From NCBI GenBank assembly GCA_943359345.1, contig CALRHE010000006.1, positions 1 through 45,530 on the forward strand: 45,530 nucleotides of DNA, in the 5' to 3' direction. Origin of the DNA: Candidatus Uhrbacteria bacterium. GTDB taxonomy: Bacteria > Patescibacteriota > Patescibacteriia > UBA9934. Below the pieces are notes generated by a model, which saw only the letters and a program-made list of their open reading frames with translations, was not told the DNA's origin and did no database searches. Of this stretch, positions 6,504 through 13,502 are shown one piece after another. Position numbers and translations under genes: made by a program. The stretch's first letter is position 1, and each line of letters starts with the position of its first letter.

Positions 6504-6521
6504 TCCTCGAGGCTTCGAGGA
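6504..6521. other. Hairpin/cruciform just downstream of the variable repeat
   Basis: A 7-bp stem (6504-6510 with 6515-6521) and 4-base loop, 10 bases past the end of the invariant homing region of the VR. Hairpin or cruciform structures with a 4-base loop at this place enhance retrohoming in studied DGRs, so a role as target-site signal is likely. Confidence 0.65.
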
Positions 6522-6525
6522 TCGA

Positions 6526-7407
6526 CTACTGCGAAGAGAACCCGGAGGAAGACCCGCAGAAGGCGTGCGGGTAGGCAACGCCGCTCGCGTCGAACTCGAG
6601 AACGCCGCCGTCGAAGTAGAAGAACGGCGCGCCCGGGAACTGACCACCGGCCTCGTACGAGTACTCATCACCCGCACAGTCGATCCACAGGTCGTCGTAG
6701 TTCTTCAGGCGGTCGGGATGAGTGAGAAGCATGATGCCGTTCTCGAACGCCCCGAAGCCGAACTGTCCGCCGTCCTGCATCACGACGCGGGCGCGACGGA
6801 CGGAACGACCCCGGTGAAGGAAGCCGAACTGTCCATCGACCACGAGGAGGTCGAACCCCTTCTGCTCTTCTGCGAGCTTCCGGAACGCGGCCTTCTTGGC
6901 GATGCCTTCCCGCAGGTGCTTCGCGCCCAGCTTGCCCTCGATGTAGTTGACGAACTTCTCGCCATACGCCACCCGGAGCTTGTCGAGCACGATCTGCACC
7001 GCCTCGCCGTAGGTCGCGGCGACCTTCTGCCAGGGCGGGATGACGAACTTGCCCTCGGCACCCTTCGGCACCGGGAGATTCGCCAGCGCCTCGTTGGCGT
7101 AGCCGATACCGGGGAAGATCTCACGGAGGCGATTCGCCTGCTCGGTGACCGAACGGGGCTGACGGTACCCCGAGAGGTACCCGTAGCTCGATTCGACCTC
7201 CTCGTCGACGAACTCCTGCGGGGTCGCGAGCTGCACGAGAACCAACCGGAGAAGCTCCTTGAGCTGCTCATGGCAGGGCCTGCCGTTCTTGACGATCCGC
7301 TGAGCACCGTCCTTGCTGAGGCCGAGCTCCTCGATGACATCGTCGAACGCAAGCTCGACGAATCCCTTGATCTGACGCTTCTGACCGGGTGTGATCTGTT
7401 CGATCAT
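6526..7407 (-). CDS. DGR target protein with C-terminal variable region
   Basis: A 293-residue protein without a signal peptide or membrane segment. The N-terminal 60 residues are helical. The middle carries WQKVAATYGEAVQIV (126-140), then LHRGRSVRRARVV (197-209), FGAFENGIMLLTHPDRL (218-234) and YDDLWIDCAGDEYS (237-250), a layout I recognise from hypothetical CPR retroelement targets. Residues 252-292 are the variable repeat; 16 differ from the template-encoded residues. The fold of the VR is probably C-type-lectin-like, as in other DGR targets, but that is inference. The start at 7407 is favoured because an AAGAGG site lies 6 nt upstream; ATG 7410 is directly before it with only a 3-nt gap. 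The gene is clearly more GC-rich than its neighbours (about 60% in sampled lines), so it may have been acquired or be under different codon selection. Confidence 0.92.
   Translation of the reverse strand: MIEQITPGQKRQIKGFVELAFDDVIEELGLSKDGAQRIVKNGRPCHEQLKELLRLVLVQLATPQEFVDEEVESSYGYLSGYRQPRSVTEQANRLREIFPGIGYANEALANLPVPKGAEGKFVIPPWQKVAATYGEAVQIVLDKLRVAYGEKFVNYIEGKLGAKHLREGIAKKAAFRKLAEEQKGFDLLVVDGQFGFLHRGRSVRRARVVMQDGGQFGFGAFENGIMLLTHPDRLKNYDDLWIDCAGDEYSYEAGGQFPGAPFFYFDGGVLEFDASGVAYPHAFCGSSSGFSSQ
6532..6654 (-). repeat. DGR variable repeat (VR)
   Basis: Exactly 41 codons (residues 252-292) matching the template repeat at 5962-6084. Substitutions relative to the template include AAC to GGC, TAC, GAC, AGC, CAC and TTC, and GAC to GGC and GCC. 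The 3' 25 bases (6532-6556) are identical to the template. Only the codons for Q293 and stop follow. Confidence 0.97.
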
Positions 7408-7410
7408 CAT

Positions 7411-7557
7411 CCACCTCTTGATTGATGCTGAGTGCCCGAGATGCTCGGGACCGACAACTAGTCTCGCGCACGAGACAAGTATCCTAAAGAGCTTCAAAAG
7501 CTCTGCAAAATACTTGCCTCGTACGGTCAGGGAGCGTACCTAACTCTTGAAAAGAGT
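7411..7557 (-). promoter_or_regulatory. Structured 5' leader of the DGR target gene
   Basis: Between promoter and start codon lie successive hairpins: 7543-7557 (6 bp), about 7521-7538 (5 bp), a nested structure 7477-7516 with an inner 7-bp stem at 7488-7504, 7461-7476 (6 bp, CGCA loop) and 7435-7449 (6 bp). The Shine-Dalgarno AAGAGG is at 7419-7414. The density of hairpins suggests control of stability or translation. No known riboswitch class is recognised. Confidence 0.5.
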
Positions 7558-7564
7558 AGGACTA

Positions 7565-7593
7565 ACTGTAGCATAAAAACGCAGTTTTGTCAA
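7565..7593 (-). promoter_or_regulatory. Promoter of the DGR target gene
   Basis: On the minus strand: TTGACA (7593-7588), 17-base spacer, TACAGT (7570-7565). A transcript starting near 7558 would have a leader of about 150 nt. It is divergent from the rplS promoter, with 50 bases between the two -35 boxes. Confidence 0.65.
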
Positions 7594-7643
7594 TGATTTT
7601 AAGTCAAAGTAGATTCAAACACGATAACAGCGGACTCAAGCAG

Positions 7644-7672
7644 TTGACCTTTCTAAAAACTATGGCTATACT
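7644..7672 (+). promoter_or_regulatory. Promoter of rplS
   Basis: TTGACC (7644-7649), 17-base spacer, TATACT (7667-7672), with the ATG of rplS at 7701. This is one of the best promoters in the window and fits a highly expressed ribosomal protein gene. Confidence 0.75.
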
Positions 7673-7700
7673 CCTGCCATACTTTTTCATGTTTTAGGCT

Positions 7701-8051
7701 ATGAACAATGCAGTTAAGGCCTTGGAAATACTGAAACCCGAACAAATTGCTGCTGGTCAGATTCTCCGAGTCCACGAAAAAATCCAAGACGTTAACGCCA
7801 AGGGTGAAGCCCGTGAGCGTATTCAGGTCTTTGAGGGCATGATTTTGGGAGTGCGTGGTAAAGGCGCTTCCAAATCTTTCACTATCCGCAAAGAAACTGA
7901 TGGTTTCGGGGTTGAAAAAATCTTCCCAGTTAGCTCCCCTAACCTCACTAAAATCGAACTCGTTAAAGCCATGAAGACTCGCCGCGCTCGTTTGTCGTTT
8001 ATCAAGGGCTTTGGTCGCAGACTGCGTGAGGCGGTTACAAAAAAGAAGTAA
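7701..8051 (+). CDS. rplS: 50S ribosomal protein L19
   Basis: A 116-residue basic protein of normal L19 length. Recognisable segments are the GQILRVHEKIQ stretch, RIQVFEGMILGVRGKG, the IRKETDGFGVEKIFPVSSP block and the RRARLSFIKGFGRRLRE tail. L19 lies at the interface of the 30S and 50S subunits. The gene is transcribed alone from a strong TTGACC/TATACT promoter and ended by an intrinsic terminator; it is not next to trmD or rimM as in many bacteria. It is divergent from the retroelement target gene. Confidence 0.97.
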   Translation: MNNAVKALEILKPEQIAAGQILRVHEKIQDVNAKGEARERIQVFEGMILGVRGKGASKSFTIRKETDGFGVEKIFPVSSPNLTKIELVKAMKTRRARLSFIKGFGRRLREAVTKKK

Positions 8052-8075
8052 GCATAAAATATTTTAAACGCAAAG

Positions 8076-8097
8076 ACGAGCTTAGTGGCTCGTTTTT
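8076..8097 (+). terminator. Terminator of rplS
   Basis: ACGAGC/GCTCGT stem with a 6-base loop (8076-8093) and a T-run (8093-8097). It lies 14 bases before a copy of the ATCTGTGT repeat, as does the similar terminator at 41761. Confidence 0.85.
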
Positions 8098-8110
8098 CGT
8101 ATTTGTGCGA

Positions 8111-8148
8111 AATCTGTGTCACCGTTTCACTAATCTGTGTTAATCAGA
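8111..8148 (+). repeat. ATCTGTGT-type intergenic repeat, copy 1
   Basis: Two AATCTGTGT units at 8111-8119 and 8132-8140 separated by a CACCGTTTCAC-like spacer. Related copies are at 13411-13463 (inverted), 13902-13950 and 41791-41838. Confidence 0.65.
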
Positions 8149-8191
8149 ATAAGAATTATTGGCATTTAAATTAGGTAGAGGCTATAAAAAA

Positions 8192-8950
8192 TTATTCCAC
8201 CAAAAAGGCGTTGACGATATCTTTGAAGGTCGCAAATGGAATGGCGCCATCAATCTTTTCACCGTTCATAAAAAAGGTTGGCGTGCCTGTAACGCCAGCA
8301 GCTACGCCATCAGCCAAATCTTGAGCAACTTCACTAGCATACTTACCAGTCTCTAAACAGCCACGGAAGGAGTTAGTGTTTAAGCCTGCCTGACTGGCAT
8401 AATCAATGAGCAAATCTTCAGTAAAGGCTCCGGAATTTCGGAAGACAAGGTCATGATATTCCCAAAACTTACCTTGTTCGTTGGCACAGCCTCCAGCTTG
8501 AGCAGCCAAATCGGCTCCAGGATGAATATCCGTTAAGGGAAAATCTCGATACACAACCCGGACGTCATCAGGGAACTGCCTGGCTACAGCCGTCACAACA
8601 TAGCTCTCCTGTTCCGAAAACGGACAACCAAAGTCGGCAAACTGCACAATGGTAAGTTTTGCGTCTGCCGGACCGGTCGACGGGTCGTCCGGAGTGGCCA
8701 GCTCGCCACTCCCAGGTGCTGCTTGAGCAATGGCTATCAGACGGCTTTGCGTAGCTTGAGTGCTTGCAAAGGAATAGGTATCGGGATCAATAACGCCTTG
8801 CTGAATTTGCCGATAATAATTAAACACGCGGTAGCCAAAAAACATCAAGACTAACACGGCTAAAAAAAACAAACCTGTGCCCAAACGACGGCGTCTAGAT
8901 AAACTAGGTGGCTTAGCCACGGCTGGTAAGGGCGCGAATTGCTCGGACAT
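8192..8950 (-). CDS. Membrane-anchored DsbA-family thioredoxin-fold protein with a CPFS motif
   Basis: A 252-residue protein: Pro/Arg-rich cytoplasmic tail, one membrane helix (about 23-42), a linker, then a DsbA/BdbD-like domain facing outward. The active-site region reads DFGCPFSEQE with Cys109-Pro-Phe-Ser112, so the second cysteine of the usual CxxC is replaced by serine. The cis-proline loop GVTGTPTFF is present near residue 222. Canonical members oxidise cysteines of exported proteins; this monothiol form could not form the internal disulfide and might act as an isomerase- or reductase-like protein. A further cysteine pair (C154, C197 region) is present elsewhere. It is divergent from secG. 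Confidence 0.85.
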   Translation of the reverse strand: MSEQFAPLPAVAKPPSLSRRRRLGTGLFFLAVLVLMFFGYRVFNYYRQIQQGVIDPDTYSFASTQATQSRLIAIAQAAPGSGELATPDDPSTGPADAKLTIVQFADFGCPFSEQESYVVTAVARQFPDDVRVVYRDFPLTDIHPGADLAAQAGGCANEQGKFWEYHDLVFRNSGAFTEDLLIDYASQAGLNTNSFRGCLETGKYASEVAQDLADGVAAGVTGTPTFFMNGEKIDGAIPFATFKDIVNAFLVE

Positions 8951-8978
8951 ACAAACTGCCTACAGAATAGCATATATC

Positions 8979-9007
8979 TTTACTCAAACTGATGACTCTG
9001 CTATACT
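8979..9007 (+). promoter_or_regulatory. Promoter of secG
   Basis: TTTACT (8979-8984), 17-base spacer, TATACT (9002-9007). The -10 box ends 9 nt before the ATG at 9017, leaving a leader of only 2-3 nt. Confidence 0.65.
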
Positions 9008-9016
9008 AAACTTGAT

Positions 9017-9232
9017 ATGATTCTCAATTTTATCCAAATTGCCCTAGCCGTACTCTTGTCGATAGCTATCCTCTTGCAGGCTCGTGGTACTGGGGTTGGT
9101 GTAGCTTTTGGTGGTGACGGTAATGTTTATCGCACTCGCCGCGGAGTCGAAAAGAAACTACATCTAGCCACGATTGTACTGGCCATTCTGTTCTTTGGCG
9201 TGTCACTTCTGAACGCTTTATACAGCTTCTAA
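9017..9232 (+). CDS. secG: Protein translocase subunit SecG
   Basis: A 71-residue protein with two membrane helices (about 3-21 and 49-69) and the conserved loop LLQARGTGVGVAFGG between them, of normal SecG length. SecG belongs to the SecYEG channel that exports proteins across the cytoplasmic membrane. The near-leaderless promoter fixes the start. The oligopeptide-binding-protein gene follows 48 nt later and may be in the same transcript. Confidence 0.93.
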   Translation: MILNFIQIALAVLLSIAILLQARGTGVGVAFGGDGNVYRTRRGVEKKLHLATIVLAILFFGVSLLNALYSF

Positions 9233-9280
9233 TTCTATAGGTCTCGGTAGTCTATACCTAAAGTTGGATTTTCAGACTTT

Positions 9281-11113
9281 TTGAACAGTGTTAAGCGACG
9301 GATACTCTCCGTACTGCTTTTGGGTAGATCAAAAGACGGTTCAAAACGTGCTATTGGAAGTGATCTGGCCATGCGCCAAGTTTTAGCCGTTAGGCCCACC
9401 AAACGTTTGCCAACGGTTAGTCAGTGGCTACAGTTGCCACGTTTTTTGTCAGCCTTTGAACGACGCGCCACCCTGGCTGGCCTGCTTTTAGTCATCATTG
9501 GGGTTGGTGCCCTAAGTTATCAATACATTACCAAACACGCTGCTAGCGTGGCGGCGGTTGGGGGTGAATACACTGAGGGTGTCATTGGCTACCCACGCTA
9601 TATAAACCCGCTCTATGCCAGCGCTAGCGACGTAGACGCTTCCCTCTCCCGCCTTGTTTACTCAGGACTGATGCGCTTTGATCCTCAATCAGGCTTGGTC
9701 CCTGATCTAGCCGAGAGCTATCAAATCTCTGCCGACGAAACAGAATATACTTTCATCCTGCGTGAGGGCTTAGAGTGGCATGACAAAGACCCCCTAACAA
9801 GCGAGGACATAGTCTTTACCACACAAGCTATTCAAAACCCTGACTATCGTAGCCCGCTCTACAGCAGCTTAGTAGACATTGGTGTTGAAGCTATTGATGA
9901 TAGGACGGTGAAATTTGTCCTGACCGAACCCTTTGCCCCATTTTTAGCCACCATGACTACAGGTATTTTGCCAGCTCATATTTGGCAAAATATTCCGGCT
10001 GCCAATGCGCAGCTCACCCAGTTAAACCTCAAACCAATCGGCAGCGGGCCATATATTTTTGAAAAACTCACTAAAGACAGTTACGGCAACCTCCGAAGCA
10101 TCGATTTCATCCGTAACTCAGATTATTACCGCGGTGCTGCTTATATTGAACGCTTGACCTTCAAGTTCTTTATCGACACCACTGAATTGGTGGCGGCACT
10201 CCGCAATCATAACGTCGAAGGCGCCGCTACCGTGCCTTATGAAGAAGTTGCTAAATTTGCCGATGACCGCGCCCTGAATATTGCTCGCCCCAGCACTCGG
10301 GAATACGTATCCGCTTTGTTTAACCTGAAATCAACTGGAGCTGTGGCTGATGCTAAGGTCCGTCAAGCCTTAGAACTTGCCACCGATCGCCAAGCCTTCG
10401 TAAATACAGTCCAGGCTGGTTATGCCACTCCGATTACGGGCCCGCTGGTGTTTGGAGTTCCTGGTTATGACAGCCAGCTACCCATCCCAAGCGTTGATAC
10501 CGCTGCTGCTGCTGGTTTACTTGAAGCTGCCGGCTGGACCATACCTGAAGGCGGCGGAGCCCGCACCAAGGCCGGTAAAAGTTTAAATATACCGATTACC
10601 ATTTTAGACACTCCAGAGCTCCGTGCCGTAGCCGAAGAACTGAAGCGTCAGTGGGAAGCCGTCGGTGCAGCCGTTAACCTGATTCCTGTCAGTGCGATTT
10701 CCTTGCAAAATGATGTCCTCAAGGGCAGATCATTTGATGTACTAGTCTCTGGCGAGTTGTACGGAATCTTCCCAGATCCTTACCCGTTCTGGCACTCCTC
10801 CCAGGTTCCCTACCCTGGCCTGAACGTATCTCAACTTATCAACAAAAACCTTGATGACGCCATTGTTACCATCCGCACCACCGCAGATCAAACAGCCCGT
10901 ACCCAAGCCTTTACCACCTTCGCTTCTGAGGTGACTGAATCCACACCAGCCGTGTTTTTGTATCAGCCAACCTACCCATACGCTCTGCCTGGCACCATTC
11001 AAGGTGTTAACTTACCAGCTATCATTAGTCCGGCCGATCGGTTTGCCAATGTCAACGAGTGGTACATTAAAACCAAGGCTATCTTCAGGAAGCAAACTAA
11101 GATTATTGACTAG
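9281..11113 (+). CDS. ABC-type oligopeptide substrate-binding protein (family 5), membrane-anchored
   Basis: About 610 residues from a TTG start at 9281; ATG at 9371 is an alternative start that would remove 30 residues. A basic cytoplasmic N-terminus is followed by one membrane helix (about 64-83), then a full family 5 solute-binding domain: GGEYTEGVIGYPRYINPLY, the LVYSGLMRFDPQSGLVPDLAESY segment and the GTGPYIFEKL-like stretch (GSGPYIF). Such proteins bind peptides or similar ligands outside the membrane for import. There is no lipobox, so anchoring is by the helix. No permease or ATPase gene is nearby, so its partner complex lies elsewhere or is absent. It follows secG; tRNA-Leu lies downstream. 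Confidence 0.88.
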   Translation: MNSVKRRILSVLLLGRSKDGSKRAIGSDLAMRQVLAVRPTKRLPTVSQWLQLPRFLSAFERRATLAGLLLVIIGVGALSYQYITKHAASVAAVGGEYTEGVIGYPRYINPLYASASDVDASLSRLVYSGLMRFDPQSGLVPDLAESYQISADETEYTFILREGLEWHDKDPLTSEDIVFTTQAIQNPDYRSPLYSSLVDIGVEAIDDRTVKFVLTEPFAPFLATMTTGILPAHIWQNIPAANAQLTQLNLKPIGSGPYIFEKLTKDSYGNLRSIDFIRNSDYYRGAAYIERLTFKFFIDTTELVAALRNHNVEGAATVPYEEVAKFADDRALNIARPSTREYVSALFNLKSTGAVADAKVRQALELATDRQAFVNTVQAGYATPITGPLVFGVPGYDSQLPIPSVDTAAAAGLLEAAGWTIPEGGGARTKAGKSLNIPITILDTPELRAVAEELKRQWEAVGAAVNLIPVSAISLQNDVLKGRSFDVLVSGELYGIFPDPYPFWHSSQVPYPGLNVSQLINKNLDDAIVTIRTTADQTARTQAFTTFASEVTESTPAVFLYQPTYPYALPGTIQGVNLPAIISPADRFANVNEWYIKTKAIFRKQTKIID

Positions 11114-11134
11114 ATTACGTATCTGTGGTAAACT
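11106..11134 (+). promoter_or_regulatory. Possible promoter of the tRNA-Leu transcript
   Basis: TTGACT (11106-11111), 17-base spacer, TAAACT (11129-11134), overlapping the end of the binding-protein gene. A transcript from about 11141 would carry a 180-nt leader, including the long inverted repeat, before mature tRNA-Leu. Confidence 0.45.
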
Positions 11135-11218
11135 ACTTTCTCGATTTAGTACCCATCGCGGTGCACGATACTCACAAATTTCTTCTGCATTTTCGAAGAA
11201 CAATTTATACACAGTGCA

Positions 11219-11320
11219 GCGAAACCTTTTAAAATTTCCAGATACGAGGCGCGGGACTATCCCGCAATCCTTCGCCAAGCTCAGGACAGGCTACGTAGCT
11301 GGAAATTTTAAGAGGTTTCG
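11219..11320. repeat. 102-bp element with 21-bp inverted repeats, directly 5' of tRNA-Leu
   Basis: Bases 11219-11239 pair with 11300-11320 with one mismatch. The right arm ends on the first base of tRNA-Leu. Inside are a GCGGGA/TCCCGC hairpin (about 11251-11265) and a CCTTCG..GCTCAGG repeat unit (11269-11285). The arms are AT-rich like those of the element before tRNA-Ile, though the sequences differ. Confidence 0.7.
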
Positions 11321-11406
11321 CGGACGTGGCGGAATTGGTATACGCGTAGGTCTCAGAAGCCTATGGTTGCAAAACCTTGAGAGTTCGAGTCTCTCCGTCC
11401 GCACCA
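11320..11406 (+). tRNA. tRNA-Leu (CAG anticodon)
   Basis: An 87-nt class II tRNA with a long variable arm: acceptor GCGGACG with CGTCCGC, anticodon stem TAGGT/GCCTA, loop CTCAGAA with anticodon CAG at 11354-11356, T arm with TTCGAGT, discriminator A and encoded CCA at 11404-11406. It reads CUG. Confidence 0.94.
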
Positions 11407-11563
11407 TTCGACTCGCTTCGCTTGCTCATGGTGTCCCACCACTAACCAGAGAAGCGAGGCGAATGCCAGTCATATGTCGTTGAGCTCGTCTCGACGCCAA
11501 GCGACTGTCATGATCGAAAGTACTTCTTTTATCTTTAAACTTTTCACTTTCATCTGATTTATT

Positions 11564-13387
11564 ATGGGTAACTTTAAACCTAGCACAACGCGCCAACCCC
11601 ACGGTCAGCAAAACCGTCGTCCGCGTGGCCCCTTCCGTCCTCAGGCTCCAAATCGTGAGGCGGGCGCCCCACAGGGCGAACCTGTGAAAACTACCACCTA
11701 CTCTAGCCCTACCGGCGAGGTGGTGCGCGTAATCGTTCTCGGTGGCCTCGAAGAGGTTGGCCGTAACTGTACGTTGATTGAGTATAAAAATGACATTATC
11801 TTCGTTGACATGGGTCTCCAATTCCCTGACGAAGACATGCCGGGTGTTGATTACATCATTCCGAACATGACCTACCTCAAGGGTAAGGAACAAAATGTTC
11901 GCGGTATCATCATCACTCACGGCCACTACGATCACATTGGTGCCATCCCCCACGTCATGACTGCGATTGGTAATCCGACAATCTATGCTCTGCCGGTAGC
12001 CGCTGGCATTATCAAGAAACGCCAAACTGACTTCCCAGAATCAAAGGTAACGGTTAAACCAATCACCATCGAATCTGAGCTGCAGTTAGGTGCCTTCAAG
12101 GTGCACTTCTTCCATATCAACCACAACATTCCAGACTCGGCCGGTATCGTTATCGAAACCCCAGCTGGAACTATCTGTCATACCGGTGACTGGAAGTTTG
12201 ATTACCACCCTGTGGGCACAGTCCCTGCCGACTTTCATAAGATTGCTCGGGTGGGTATGGCTGGGGTGTCGCTTCTCATGGGCGACTCTACCAACGCCGA
12301 CCGAGCTGGTCACCAAAAGTCTGAAAAAGGCATCGGTGAAGAGCTTCAGGGCATCATTGAAAAGGCTCCGGGCCGTGTCATCATTGGAACTTTTGCGTCG
12401 CTCTTGTCGCGCGTGAAGCAAATCATGGAAATCTCAGAAGCTAGCGGTCGTAAGATCGCTCTAGACGGATATTCCATGAAAACCAACGTCGAAATTGCCA
12501 AAGAGCTTGGGTACATTAAGGTGAATCAGAAATCAATTATCCCCATTGAGGAAGTCAACGAACATCCTCCAGAAAAGATCACCATCATTTGTACCGGAGC
12601 TCAGGGTGAAAAGCGTGCCGCCATGGCCCGCATCGCCAATGATGAACACCGTTATGTGAAAGTTGACCCTACGGACACAATTATCTTCTCGAGCTCGGTT
12701 ATTCCGGGTAATGAGTCGACGGTCCAGCGCCTGAAAGACACTTTGTACCGCAAGCGCGCCCGGGTCATTCACAAGGACATCATGGACGTACACGCCGGTG
12801 GCCATGCCATGAAGGAAGACATCAAGCTGATGCTATCCCTGTTCAAGCCTAAGTACTACATGCCCATCGAAGGCAATCATTTCTTGCTACGCGAGAACGC
12901 CGAAGTTGCTTATTCTATGCACTGGCCTGAGCAAAACGTCTTTGTGGCTGACAACGGTCAGATCATTGAGATGTGGAAGGACGCCAAGGGCGTTACCCAG
13001 GCCAAAATGACCTCTGACAAAGTCCCTACCGATTACGTCTTCGTTGACGGTCTCGGGGTGGGTGACGTGTCTCAAGTAGTTTTGCGTGATCGCCAAGCCC
13101 TCGCCGAAGATGGCATGGTGGTAGTCATTGCTCAGTTCGACAAAAAGGCTGGCACGCTTATGCATGCGCCCGACATTGTCAGCCGCGGTTTTGTGCAGAT
13201 GAAGGACAATAAGGAATTCATCCAAGCCACCCGTTTGCACCTTGAGCAAATGCTCAAAAAAACCAATACGGCCGCACCTATCGACCCCGACAACATCAAA
13301 AATACGATCCGCGACGAGCTGGGCAAATACCTGTTCCAGAAAACCGAGCGCCGTCCGATGATTCTGCCAGTACTGATCGAGGTCTAA
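11564..13387 (+). CDS. rnj: Ribonuclease J
   Basis: A 607-residue metallo-beta-lactamase/beta-CASP nuclease. The zinc-binding motif HGHYDHIG lies about residues 126-133, with HTGDWKFD and other family motifs further on, and the C-terminal RNase J domain is present. An N-terminal extension of about 45 residues, rich in Arg, Pro, Gln and Gly, is probably disordered and RNA-binding. RNase J has 5'-3' exo- and endonuclease activity in mRNA turnover and rRNA maturation. The start at ATG 11564 has no clear Shine-Dalgarno sequence. The gene is monocistronic and ends before a terminator at 13469. Confidence 0.95.
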   Translation: MGNFKPSTTRQPHGQQNRRPRGPFRPQAPNREAGAPQGEPVKTTTYSSPTGEVVRVIVLGGLEEVGRNCTLIEYKNDIIFVDMGLQFPDEDMPGVDYIIPNMTYLKGKEQNVRGIIITHGHYDHIGAIPHVMTAIGNPTIYALPVAAGIIKKRQTDFPESKVTVKPITIESELQLGAFKVHFFHINHNIPDSAGIVIETPAGTICHTGDWKFDYHPVGTVPADFHKIARVGMAGVSLLMGDSTNADRAGHQKSEKGIGEELQGIIEKAPGRVIIGTFASLLSRVKQIMEISEASGRKIALDGYSMKTNVEIAKELGYIKVNQKSIIPIEEVNEHPPEKITIICTGAQGEKRAAMARIANDEHRYVKVDPTDTIIFSSSVIPGNESTVQRLKDTLYRKRARVIHKDIMDVHAGGHAMKEDIKLMLSLFKPKYYMPIEGNHFLLRENAEVAYSMHWPEQNVFVADNGQIIEMWKDAKGVTQAKMTSDKVPTDYVFVDGLGVGDVSQVVLRDRQALAEDGMVVVIAQFDKKAGTLMHAPDIVSRGFVQMKDNKEFIQATRLHLEQMLKKTNTAAPIDPDNIKNTIRDELGKYLFQKTERRPMILPVLIEV

Positions 13388-13410
13388 CCAAATAAAATAT
13401 CAATAACTCA

Positions 13411-13463
13411 CATTTTGATTAACACAGATTGGTGAGTCAAGTGATACAGATTCAACACAGATG
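13411..13463 (-). repeat. ATCTGTGT-type repeat, copy 2 (inverted; left border of the GxxExxY cassette)
   Basis: Read on the minus strand it has three TCTGTRT units with the same spacing as copy 3 at 13902-13950. Copies 2 and 3 therefore form inverted repeats of roughly 50 bases around the GxxExxY gene. Confidence 0.65.
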
Positions 13464-13468
13464 CAATT

Positions 13469-13488
13469 AGCCCCGAAAGGGGCTTTTT
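13469..13488 (+). terminator. Terminator downstream of RNase J
   Basis: AGCCCC/GGGGCT stem with GAAA tetraloop (13469-13484) and a T-run to 13488. The next gene's -10 box begins 3 bases later, so terminator and promoter are fused; no -35 box can be recognised. Confidence 0.88.
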
Positions 13489-13490
13489 GT

Positions 13491-13496
13491 TATACT
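13491..13496 (+). promoter_or_regulatory. -10 box TATACT of the GxxExxY gene
   Basis: TATACT ends 6 nt before the ATG at 13503, a leaderless arrangement identical in spacing to that at 417-429. Confidence 0.55.
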
Positions 13497-13502
13497 GTAG
13501 AT

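Noticed and set aside
6565-7425. 286-residue open frame on the plus strand opposite the DGR target gene
   Set aside because: It is the antisense shadow of a GC-rich gene; the minus frame has a promoter, a ribosome binding site, the variable repeat and a family-like sequence.
11407-11563. Gene in the gap between tRNA-Leu and RNase J
   Set aside because: Only short frames of repeat-like sequence (CGACTCGCTTCGC type) are present, with no start signals.
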